Source: Gammaproteobacteria bacterium (GTDB lineage: Bacteria > Pseudomonadota > Gammaproteobacteria > SZUA-229). From it: DNA of 5,375 bases. Under the pieces are notes generated by a model. That model worked only from the letters and a program-made list of their open reading frames with translations. It was not told where the DNA came from and did no database searches. A program made the position numbers and the translations under genes. Position 1 is the first letter of the stretch; every line of letters starts with the position of its first letter. Positions 1 through 5,375 of the stretch are shown here, in pieces. The DNA is taken from positions 1 through 5,375 of the forward strand of contig WFUQ01000170.1 of NCBI GenBank assembly GCA_015484935.1. Direction: 5' to 3'.

Positions 1-51
1 AAGATAGCGGACACGAAAAAATTAACTCTGCCATGAACGGGGAAGCCGGTA

Positions 52-1143
52 TTAATAAGAGCGTGTCAGTATGATTCCACCCCAGCGAGGATCGCGTGCG
101 TTAGTGCTTTTAATTTCAGATGTTCTGGCACGGTAGAACAGACTGGCATGATAGTTTCTTGCAAACTCACTGGTTACACCTATCCATACTTCAGCGATGA
201 GATGTTCCAGTTGATTATTGGTAAAGGTGACCGCACTGTCTCTAAACTGTCCTTGCAGGATGGAGTTGTAGAAACGGTATTTCAGTGTGCCACCTAACCA
301 CATGTAGAGTTCCGAATTACTTCCATCGTGTCTGGCTCTGGTGACCGGATTACCCAGATTAATGTATTCAGCCTGATGAGGGTTGAAGCTCCACCATGGA
401 CTGTCTATATTTCCCATGCGCCAGTTAAAACCGATTGCGATATCTGTGCTGTAACCGATATTGCTTTCCGCGCTGGTTTTGAATTCCTGTGAAAGGTGAT
501 CGCTCAGCTGTTGCTGGTACAGTGTCTTCTGTACCGAGAGAGTATATTTCGCGGTTAGTTCACCACCGTCAGAAATCTGGTTGTCCCAGCCGCGTGGTTT
601 CTCTGCATCGATGAACCTGTGCATGGCTGCTTGCAGTCGTTCACCGACAGTAAGACCAAGTATGCCAAGTGTGAGTGTGGATTGATAGGCCAGCCTAGAA
701 ACCGGTAATATCGTCTGTTCAGAATTTGCTACAAAAACCAGATTCGCATAGGGATGATCATTGAAAAGGGGCAGGTCACTGCTCTGGTCATTGGGGGTGA
801 ACAGCGTGATGCCAAACTCGAAGCTGTGCAATTTGAAATACGGTTCATTATTGTAGAGACGGTCTGTCTGAAAGAAGGCATCCAGATAAGTCCGCAGGCC
901 ATCGACGGACAACAGATAGTCTGTGGCTCGACCTCCGGAGAGCGTCATGCCGAAGCCACCGGTATAATCACGGTCGGGGCTGCCTGAGATCAGGGCATCA
1001 TTATCGAGGTAGAACGCCCAGCCGCTATTTTCTTTTTCGACAAGGTATGTTTCAGCTGTGCTTTGACCCGCTTGGGCGTACACATTCGAAGTGATCCATA
1101 ATAATGCCAAAATACCCGCTAGTGTCTGCTTGAGGAGCAGCAT
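52..1143 (-). CDS. lpxR: LpxR-family lipid A 3'-O-deacylase (DUF2219), outer-membrane barrel
   Basis: Seen: 363 residues from the ATG at 1143. Residues 1-23 form a signal peptide (Lys5, then a hydrophobic core, ending near VYA/QAG). The mature part has alternating beta-strand-like stretches, no cysteine, and a C-terminal aromatic residue (Tyr363), as in outer-membrane barrels. Recalled alignment to Salmonella LpxR places the active-site residues: Asn48-Asp49 (for N9/D10) in the DND motif, Thr61 (for T34) in DYTGG, and Gln171 and His175 (for Q118/H122) in QxxxH, followed by an AEKxxxW-DNQI block that matches LpxR closely. Family knowledge: LpxR is a calcium-dependent outer-membrane enzyme that removes the 3'-acyloxyacyl chain from lipid A. 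Inference: the enzyme is probably active, although substrate range within DUF2219 varies. Start choice: an in-frame TTG at 1161 would add six residues, but AAGAGGG lies just ahead of the ATG at 1143 at good spacing, so the ATG is preferred. The gene is divergent from htpG. Confidence 0.85.
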   Translation of the reverse strand: MLLLKQTLAGILALLWITSNVYAQAGQSTAETYLVEKENSGWAFYLDNDALISGSPDRDYTGGFGMTLSGGRATDYLLSVDGLRTYLDAFFQTDRLYNNEPYFKLHSFEFGITLFTPNDQSSDLPLFNDHPYANLVFVANSEQTILPVSRLAYQSTLTLGILGLTVGERLQAAMHRFIDAEKPRGWDNQISDGGELTAKYTLSVQKTLYQQQLSDHLSQEFKTSAESNIGYSTDIAIGFNWRMGNIDSPWWSFNPHQAEYINLGNPVTRARHDGSNSELYMWLGGTLKYRFYNSILQGQFRDSAVTFTNNQLEHLIAEVWIGVTSEFARNYHASLFYRARTSEIKSTNARDPRWGGIILTRSY

Positions 1144-1150
1144 GGCAAAA

Positions 1151-1157
1151 CCCTCTT
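1151..1157 (-). promoter_or_regulatory. Ribosome binding site deciding the lpxR start
   Basis: On the minus strand AAGAGGG ends 7 bases before the ATG at 1143-1141. It lies inside the extra six codons that would follow the alternative TTG at 1161, so it supports the shorter, ATG-initiated protein, whose signal peptide also begins properly. Confidence 0.7.
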
Positions 1158-1198
1158 GCAACTATTTCTATATACGACAGTAACTTAGCGATGATGTT

Positions 1199-1240
1199 GC
1201 GTAAAAAAAGCTAAATTTACAGCGCACAGAAATTTTACGC
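1199..1240. repeat. 8-bp perfect inverted repeat between lpxR and htpG
   Basis: GCGTAAAA at 1199-1206 and its exact reverse complement TTTTACGC at 1233-1240 are separated by 26 bases (34 bp between arm centres). A partial third copy of the TTTAC core lies between them at 1216-1220. The right arm's final C (1240) is the first base of the htpG CTTGAAA -35 element. It could be a DNA operator for a dimeric regulator. Alternatively it could be a long-loop hairpin in the lpxR leader RNA, since it falls inside the predicted minus-strand leader. No known regulator motif is recognised. Confidence 0.4.
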
Positions 1241-1268
1241 TTGAAAAGTCTGCATTCAGCCCTTATAT
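1240..1268 (+). promoter_or_regulatory. Heat-shock (sigma-32-type) promoter of htpG, with sigma-70 overlap
   Basis: CTTGAAA at 1240-1246, then 13 bases, then CCCTTATAT at 1260-1268. This fits the RpoH (sigma-32) pattern of CTTGAAA and CCCCATnT with normal spacing, and htpG is a classic RpoH target. The same stretch also reads as a fair sigma-70 promoter: TTGAAA (1241-1246), 17 bases, TATATA (1264-1269). Transcription should start near 1274-1276, leaving a leader of about 45 bases before the htpG ATG. Confidence 0.7.
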
Positions 1269-1290
1269 AGATAGCCATCTTTTTTATCAA
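1262..1290 (-). promoter_or_regulatory. Sigma-70-like promoter for the LpxR-family gene
   Basis: Read on the minus strand, TTGATA (1285-1290; five of six match to TTGACA) is followed after exactly 17 bases by TATAAG (1262-1267; five of six match to TATAAT). Transcription would start near 1255, giving a leader of roughly 110 bases before the ATG at 1143. The -10 hexamer lies on the same bases as the -10 of the opposing htpG promoter. This is a consensus match by eye, not a measured start site. Confidence 0.55.
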
Positions 1291-1305
1291 ATTACCAAGC
1301 AAGGC

Positions 1306-1309
1306 GGAG
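1306..1309 (+). promoter_or_regulatory. htpG ribosome binding site
   Basis: GGAG, within the purine-rich stretch 1301-1309, sits 9 bases before the ATG at 1319. This supports that start; the resulting N-terminus is only three residues longer than that of E. coli HtpG. Confidence 0.65.
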
Positions 1310-1318
1310 TAAGACTCG

Positions 1319-3214
1319 ATGAGCGTAGAAGCTGCTAAAGAAACCATGGAATTCCAGACCGAAGCACGTCAGATCCTGCATCTGATGACGCATTCCCTGT
1401 ATTCGAACAAAGAGATATTTTTACGGGAGCTGATCTCCAATGCATCGGATGCCTGTGACAAATTACGTTTCGAAGCGCTGAAAGACGACAGTCTCTACGG
1501 TGGTGACAGCGAGTTGCAGATACAGGTCAGCTTCGATAAAGAAGCCAAAACCGTCACCGTGAGTGATAACGGAATCGGTATGTCGCGTCAGGAAGTGATC
1601 GACAACATCGGCACCATCGCCAGCTCCGGAACCCGCAAGTTTCTGGAAAAGATGACCGGCGATCAGGCGAAAGATTCGCAGATGATCGGTCAGTTCGGAG
1701 TCGGTTTCTATTCCAGTTTTATCGTTGCCGATAACGTCACCGTGTTGACCCGACGTGCCGGCAGTGACGAAGCCGTATTGTGGGAATCAGACGGCCAGGG
1801 CAGTTTCACACTGGAGAATGCCAGCAAGGATTCTCGTGGCACCGTGGTGACATTGCATCTGAAAGACGACGAGCTGGAGTTCTGCGATAACTTCCGTCTG
1901 CGCAATATCATCAAGCAATATTCCGATCACATCTCACTGCCTGTGATGATGGAGAAAGTCGACTTTGCTGACAGAAAAGATGAAGACGAAGATAAAGCTG
2001 AGAAGAAGGAGGTCGAACTGGAGCGAGTCAACACTGCCGCTGCACTGTGGGCGCGTGACCGTAAAGAGATCAGCGACGAAGAATACAACGAATTCTACAA
2101 ACACATCAGCATGGATTTCGAAGATCCACTCAGCTGGACGCACAACAAGGTCGAGGGCAACCAGAGTTATACCTCGTTGTTGTATATCCCCAAAAAAGCG
2201 CCTTTCGACCTGTACGACCGCGACCATAAACGTGGTGTGAAGCTGTATGTGAAGCGCATCTTCATCATGGATGACTCAGAGCATCTGATGCCGAACTATC
2301 TGCGTTTCGTCAAAGGCGTTATCGATTCCGATGACTTACCGTTGAACGTCTCACGTGAGATATTGCAGAAGAACAAAGTCATCGACCGCATCCGCGGAGC
2401 ATCGGTGAAGAAGATCCTTGGACTGCTGGAAACCATGGCCAGGAACAAGCCGGATGAATACAAGGAATTCTGGAAGACCTTCGGACAGGTCATGAAGGAA
2501 GGCCCGATAGAAGACTATGCCAATAAAGAGCGTGTCGCCAAGCTGTTACGTTTCGCCTCTACCGCGAACGACAGTGATGATCAGTCTGTTTCGCTGGAAG
2601 ACTACATCGGGCGCATGCAGGAAGGTCAGGACAAGATCTATTACATCACAGCCGATAGTTATACCGCAGCCAGGAACAGCCCGCACCTCGAAGTCTTCAA
2701 GAAGAAAGGTATCGAAGTATTGTTGCTCAGTGACCGCGTCGATGAATGGCTGGTATCACACCTGACCGAGTTCGATGAAAAGCAACTACAGTCGGTCGCA
2801 CGTGGTGATCTTGATCTGGACGATGAAGCCGGGAAAGATGATAAGGATGAGCTGGTAAAAGATTACGAAAAAGTCATCACCGAGATGAAGACATTACTCG
2901 ACGGCAAAGTCAGTGAAGTCCGCATCTCCAAACGTCTGACCGATTCACCGTCGTGTCTGGTTCTGAATGAGACTGATATGAGTGCCCAGATGCAGCAGAT
3001 ACTCGAAGCGGCCGGACAATATGCACCTAAGGCGCAACCGGTGCTGGAGATAAACCCCGAGCATGCACTAATCAAAAAGCTGCAGGATATGAAGGGTGAC
3101 GAATTCAGTGACTGGGCGACCCTGATGTTCGAGCAGGCGCAGTTAGCCGCAGGTGAGATGCCGGAAGATTCCGCTGAGTTTGTCAAACGCGTCAATCGAC
3201 TGCTGGGCGCATAA
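1319..3214 (+). CDS. htpG: Molecular chaperone HtpG (bacterial Hsp90)
   Basis: Cytosolic ATP-dependent dimeric chaperone that acts with the DnaK system on partly folded proteins. The 631 residues compare with 624 in E. coli, and the two align end to end. The N-terminal GHKL ATPase domain (about 1-215) shows catalytic Glu37 in [12 protein letters not shown], the DNGIGM box (Asp83 to Met88), GTIASSGT (98-105) and the glycine-rich lid motif GQFGVGFYS (124-132). The middle domain (about 235-505) carries Arg346 in NVSREILQ, equivalent to E. coli Arg336, which contacts the ATP gamma-phosphate. The C-terminal dimerisation domain runs from about 515 to the end. A very acidic and basic linker (about 218-236) joins the first two domains and is somewhat longer than in E. 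coli; it accounts for most of the extra length. A heat-shock-type promoter lies upstream and a strong hairpin directly follows the stop. All motifs are intact and the reading frame is unbroken. Confidence 0.98.
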   Translation: MSVEAAKETMEFQTEARQILHLMTHSLYSNKEIFLRELISNASDACDKLRFEALKDDSLYGGDSELQIQVSFDKEAKTVTVSDNGIGMSRQEVIDNIGTIASSGTRKFLEKMTGDQAKDSQMIGQFGVGFYSSFIVADNVTVLTRRAGSDEAVLWESDGQGSFTLENASKDSRGTVVTLHLKDDELEFCDNFRLRNIIKQYSDHISLPVMMEKVDFADRKDEDEDKAEKKEVELERVNTAAALWARDRKEISDEEYNEFYKHISMDFEDPLSWTHNKVEGNQSYTSLLYIPKKAPFDLYDRDHKRGVKLYVKRIFIMDDSEHLMPNYLRFVKGVIDSDDLPLNVSREILQKNKVIDRIRGASVKKILGLLETMARNKPDEYKEFWKTFGQVMKEGPIEDYANKERVAKLLRFASTANDSDDQSVSLEDYIGRMQEGQDKIYYITADSYTAARNSPHLEVFKKKGIEVLLLSDRVDEWLVSHLTEFDEKQLQSVARGDLDLDDEAGKDDKDELVKDYEKVITEMKTLLDGKVSEVRISKRLTDSPSCLVLNETDMSAQMQQILEAAGQYAPKAQPVLEINPEHALIKKLQDMKGDEFSDWATLMFEQAQLAAGEMPEDSAEFVKRVNRLLGA

Positions 3215-3221
3215 GCAGTCG

Positions 3222-3248
3222 TGCCGGGTGCAATCGTTGCACCCGGCA
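3222..3248 (+). terminator. Hairpin after htpG, probable terminator
   Basis: A perfect 12-bp GC-rich stem (3222-3233 with 3237-3248) closes a 3-base TCG loop, beginning 7 bases after the htpG stop. No run of T follows (the next bases are ACGCGG), so it is not a textbook intrinsic terminator. It may instead stabilise the htpG 3' end, assist another termination mode, or terminate only partially and let some transcripts reach the next gene. Confidence 0.6.
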
Positions 3249-3342
3249 ACGCGGTTCACCATCAAGTTCATCTATCTGGTCTCATTCTAAAAGAGCATGC
3301 CGTAGTCACGATTTCGGCACTACCAAAATTGCGGCTACAGTC

Positions 3343-3348
3343 TATACT
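3343..3348 (+). promoter_or_regulatory. Possible -10 element just before the LysM-FecR gene
   Basis: TATACT matches the -10 consensus at five of six positions but ends only 7 bases before the ATG at 3356, so a transcript from it would be nearly leaderless. I find no convincing -35 at 16-18 bases upstream and no extended -10 TG. The case rests on position and on the absence of a Shine-Dalgarno sequence at this start. Confidence 0.25.
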
Positions 3349-3355
3349 TGTGCGC

Positions 3356-4333
3356 ATGTCATTATTGAGAAGCCTGCAGGCAAAGTTCCTCTGTTCAGTA
3401 TTACTGCTGTCCTTGTCTCAGCTGATGTTGTCACCCGCAGTAGCAGAGACAGCCGGGGACTTCGATACGGGGATACGGTATCTATATGTGCAGCCCGGTC
3501 AGACTCTGCACAACATCGTGCGTCGGCTGTATCCCGAGCGCAAGATAGAATGGCCACGGTTAAGAACGGATATCGTCAGGCTGAATCCGCACGCTTTCAT
3601 CGATGCAGATGAGACCCGTATGAAAGCCGGTGTGCGCTTGACCCTGCCGGTACGCAATGTGCTGAAACCCACGCCCGCTTATCCACGCGCGAAAAAACAG
3701 GTCGGTGAAGTGATCGCGACACGCGGCCGTGCTATCGCAGTGGGTAAGGATAAAATCTCACGCAAACTGACTGCGGGCAATGGTGTCTATCTGGGAGATA
3801 AATTGATAACCGGCGAAGACGGATTTCTGCGGCTGCGTATGATCGATAACGCACTGCTCGATCTGCGCTGTTTCAGCATCATGGTGATCGAAAACTATGA
3901 TCTGAAGACGACATCACGCAAGAGTGTATTGAACCTGTTGCAGGGCAGCCTGCGCAAGGTGACGGGTGAGATAGGTAGATGGTCTGAAGATGTTTACGAA
4001 TTGAAGACACCGGTCGCCAGTGTCGGTGTGCGCGGTACTGAATATGCATTACGTGTGTTCCAGTCGAAAGGTTGCGATGGCAGCATCGATACGGCGGATG
4101 ACGGACTGTATCTGAAAGTGATAAAAGGTCTGGTCGACGTGCATAATTCAGCAGCCAGTACTTCGGTCGCCAAAGGCGATACCGTCTACATCCCGTTACC
4201 GGATAAAGCACCGGTCGATAAAGTCATCGCTGACAAGGTGATCGTGACAGAAGATGGATCACAGCCGACGGAAGAGGAGAGCAGTTACTGGTGGTGGTTG
4301 CTCGGTGCGGTCGCATTGCTCGCAGTGTTATAA
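3356..4333 (+). CDS. Exported LysM and FecR-domain protein with hydrophobic C-terminal tail
   Basis: Seen: 325 residues. Residues 1-30 are a signal peptide ending AVA/ET. Residues about 42-98 form a LysM-like module (YVQPGQTLHNIVRRLYP, later RLNPHAF and a closing VRLTLP), a fold that usually binds peptidoglycan. Residues about 115-262 form a FecR domain with the typical TPVASVGVRGTEY block at 218-230 followed by LKVIKGLVDV. A charged, proline-containing spacer with a short DKVIA/DKVIV repeat (288-297) leads to a tail, YWWWLLGAVALLAVL, that ends the protein. Family knowledge: FecR domains occur in anti-sigma regulators, but also in stand-alone periplasmic proteins of unknown role. Here there is no N-terminal anti-sigma region, no sigma factor and no TonB receptor next door, so the second class is more likely. 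Start: the frame extends upstream through the hairpin to a GTG at 3221, but only the ATG at 3356 gives a clean signal peptide; it has no Shine-Dalgarno sequence. An in-frame GTG at 3350 is a near alternative. Exact function unknown. Confidence 0.85.
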   Translation: MSLLRSLQAKFLCSVLLLSLSQLMLSPAVAETAGDFDTGIRYLYVQPGQTLHNIVRRLYPERKIEWPRLRTDIVRLNPHAFIDADETRMKAGVRLTLPVRNVLKPTPAYPRAKKQVGEVIATRGRAIAVGKDKISRKLTAGNGVYLGDKLITGEDGFLRLRMIDNALLDLRCFSIMVIENYDLKTTSRKSVLNLLQGSLRKVTGEIGRWSEDVYELKTPVASVGVRGTEYALRVFQSKGCDGSIDTADDGLYLKVIKGLVDVHNSAASTSVAKGDTVYIPLPDKAPVDKVIADKVIVTEDGSQPTEEESSYWWWLLGAVALLAVL

Positions 4334-4340
4334 CAGCCTG

Positions 4341-5240
4341 TCAGAAAACGAAACTGGGCCGGATGATCAGACGGAAATCATCTGCCTGAGTCTGTAACGC
4401 ACCGGTGTATTTGTTCTTTTCGATGATGAAACCCACGCCCAGCTCAAAAGCGGTTTTAGCCGCGACCGGTACCGGCCACTTCTTGTTGATGAACAGACTC
4501 TGCTGCACCACCGTATAATCGTCCTTGTTGAGTGATATCTTGTAATCGATATCGCTGTTGTCGAACCAGGCGATCTGGTCAGAAGCGGAATCGAGATGAT
4601 TGCGACGGATGCCGAAGATAATGGTGTCAGCGATATTGATATTCTGGTGTATCTTGGCACCGACACGCAGACTCCAGCTGAGCGTTTTATTATTGAAATC
4701 CTGATCGCCTTTTATCTTCCATTCCACTTCATACCAGTTATCGTCGATCAACACATTGTTGACGATATGCCGTGAACCGATACTGAGCAGATAACCGCTA
4801 TACCCCTTGTTTTTGGATTTCACTGTCTCACCGGGTTGGACGAACTGCACCACGCTACCGAGAAAGAACGACAAAGCGTATGGTTCTTCAAAGCCCTCGG
4901 TCAGCGCCTGTACCAGATTGATATTGCCGCGTATCTCGGCGCTGTCGTATCTATCCGGGTGGTTGCGTTTGATATAGACACCCAGCAATGGCAATGGATT
5001 GACACTGGCCTCGACCAGAAAAAAACGCGGTGTGGTCAGCGCGCTGTCGATAAGCTGTTCATAGATCTTCGCTTCATTGTCTGCCACCACTTCCGGAATA
5101 GGTTGGTCGGTCAGGCTGATGAAATAACCGGCATTGCTGTAATATGGGTCGAACTCGTAATCGAACGAGTTTTCAGCGTGTGTTACAGGCAGCACACTAA
5201 AACATAACAGCAAAATAGTCGGACGAAAAGACAGACGCAT
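4341..5240 (-). CDS. Uncharacterised outer-membrane beta-barrel-like protein
   Basis: I do not recognise a named family. Seen: 299 residues from the ATG at 5240. Residues 1-22 are a signal peptide (Arg2 and Arg6, hydrophobic core, THA/EN cleavage). Its Cys13 sits inside the hydrophobic core and is not a lipobox. The mature protein has no cysteine. Residues about 35-80 contain [18 protein letters not shown] and a short helical-looking stretch. From about 85 on there are repeated amphipathic strand-like segments ([45 protein letters not shown]), ending in [10 protein letters not shown] with a terminal Phe, as expected for insertion by the BAM machinery. Inference: an outer-membrane barrel of roughly 8-12 strands. 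Start: an in-frame ATG at 5366 would add 42 residues running antisense through hslR and bury the signal peptide, so 5240 is chosen. There is no clear Shine-Dalgarno sequence. It converges with the LysM-FecR gene and diverges from hslR. Confidence 0.75.
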   Translation of the reverse strand: MRLSFRPTILLLCFSVLPVTHAENSFDYEFDPYYSNAGYFISLTDQPIPEVVADNEAKIYEQLIDSALTTPRFFLVEASVNPLPLLGVYIKRNHPDRYDSAEIRGNINLVQALTEGFEEPYALSFFLGSVVQFVQPGETVKSKNKGYSGYLLSIGSRHIVNNVLIDDNWYEVEWKIKGDQDFNNKTLSWSLRVGAKIHQNINIADTIIFGIRRNHLDSASDQIAWFDNSDIDYKISLNKDDYTVVQQSLFINKKWPVPVAAKTAFELGVGFIIEKNKYTGALQTQADDFRLIIRPSFVF

Positions 5241-5250
5241 ATTGACAACT

Positions 5251-5375
5251 ATGACTAACAGTAAGACAGAGTCTATCAGATTGGATAAGTGGTTATGGGC
5301 TGCCCGCTTTTTCAAGACCCGCCCGCTTGCTACCGAAGCGGTCAATGGCGGCAAAGTGCACCTCAACGGTAACCG
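5251..5375 (+). CDS. hslR: Hsp15, S4-domain heat-shock RNA-binding protein (5' part only)
   Basis: The ATG at 5251 opens a frame of 41 complete codons that runs off the window edge. Residues 9-40 ([16 protein letters not shown], then [15 protein letters not shown]) match the start of E. coli HslR almost residue for residue; this is the first half of the S4 RNA-binding fold. Family knowledge: Hsp15 binds 50S subunits that still carry a peptidyl-tRNA after abortive translation and helps recycle them; it is heat-induced in E. coli. The full protein is about 130 residues, so some two thirds lies outside the window. No clear ribosome binding site or promoter is visible. Only 10 bases separate this start from that of the divergent barrel gene, so its promoter must lie inside that gene's signal-peptide region. 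Confidence 0.9.
   Translation, partial: MTNSKTESIRLDKWLWAARFFKTRPLATEAVNGGKVHLNGN

Noticed and set aside
1..51. Possible ends of a neighbouring gene left of lpxR (plus-strand frames stopping at 34-36 or 72-74; minus-strand ATG at 34 reading toward the edge).
   Set aside because: Only a dozen to two dozen codons are visible in each case, with no ribosome binding site for the minus-strand start and no recognisable sequence, so none can be preferred.
1274..1318. FourU- or ROSE-type RNA thermometer in the htpG leader.
   Set aside because: The T run at 1279-1285 does not pair convincingly with the GGCGGAG ribosome binding region.
3221..3355. N-terminal extension of the LysM-FecR protein from the GTG at 3221.
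   Set aside because: It runs through the htpG hairpin, has no ribosome binding site and would put 45 residues in front of a clean signal peptide.
5152..5175. 7-bp stem (5152-5158 with 5165-5171) followed by TTT on the plus strand, terminator-like.
   Set aside because: It lies within the barrel coding sequence on the strand where no upstream gene would be terminated; a short stem of this kind is likely chance.
4836..5207. 123-codon plus-strand open frame opposite the barrel gene.
   Set aside because: No recognisable sequence, no good start signal, and the opposite strand has a signal peptide and barrel-like pattern; it is an antisense shadow.
5242..5247. Perfect TTGACA hexamer just before hslR.
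   Set aside because: No -10 element lies at the right distance; at 17 bases downstream the sequence is GACAGA, already inside hslR.
5285..5318. Minus-strand CTTGAAA followed by CCCATAAC, resembling a sigma-32 promoter for the barrel gene.
   Set aside because: The spacer is only 10 bases, shorter than usual, and the bases encode the conserved [11 protein letters not shown] segment of HslR, which explains the pattern.
5241..5366. N-terminal extension of the barrel protein from the ATG at 5366.
   Set aside because: It is antisense to hslR, whose protein sequence is clearly recognisable, and it would bury the signal peptide.

Overview
The window reads as ordinary chromosome from a non-enteric gammaproteobacterium. 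HtpG and the start of Hsp15 (HslR) both match the gammaproteobacterial forms. Two of the other three genes are typical Gram-negative outer-membrane-type proteins, and base composition looks moderate (about half GC by eye). Genus cannot be told from the sequence. Coding density is high; the longest gap between genes is about 175 bases.

Layout, left to right. (1) Positions 52-1143, minus strand: a secreted outer-membrane protein of the LpxR lipid A 3'-O-deacylase family (DUF2219) with the expected catalytic residues in place. (2) Positions 1144-1318: a divergent control region. It holds a good sigma-32-like heat-shock promoter for htpG on the plus strand and a good sigma-70-like promoter for the LpxR-type gene on the minus strand. 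Their -10 elements occupy the same bases, and an 8-bp inverted repeat abuts the htpG -35. (3) Positions 1319-3214, plus strand: htpG, the bacterial Hsp90 chaperone, complete. (4) Positions 3222-3248: a perfect 12-bp hairpin after htpG, without a U-tract. (5) Positions 3356-4331 plus stop, plus strand: an exported LysM + FecR-domain protein with a hydrophobic C-terminal tail and a start that lacks a Shine-Dalgarno sequence. (6) Positions 4341-5240, minus strand, converging with the previous gene across 7 bases: an uncharacterised, signal-peptide-bearing, probable beta-barrel outer-membrane protein. (7) Positions 5251-5375, plus strand: the first 41 codons of hslR (Hsp15), cut off by the window edge and starting only 10 bases from the start of the divergent barrel gene.

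Taken together, two heat-shock genes (htpG, hslR) are interleaved with three envelope genes. The htpG promoter shows the heat-shock link directly; a functional connection between the envelope genes and the heat-shock genes is only inferred from proximity. I see no mobile element, CRISPR array, RNA gene or defence system. The least understood items are the LysM-FecR protein, the unknown barrel protein and the shared htpG/lpxR promoter region.
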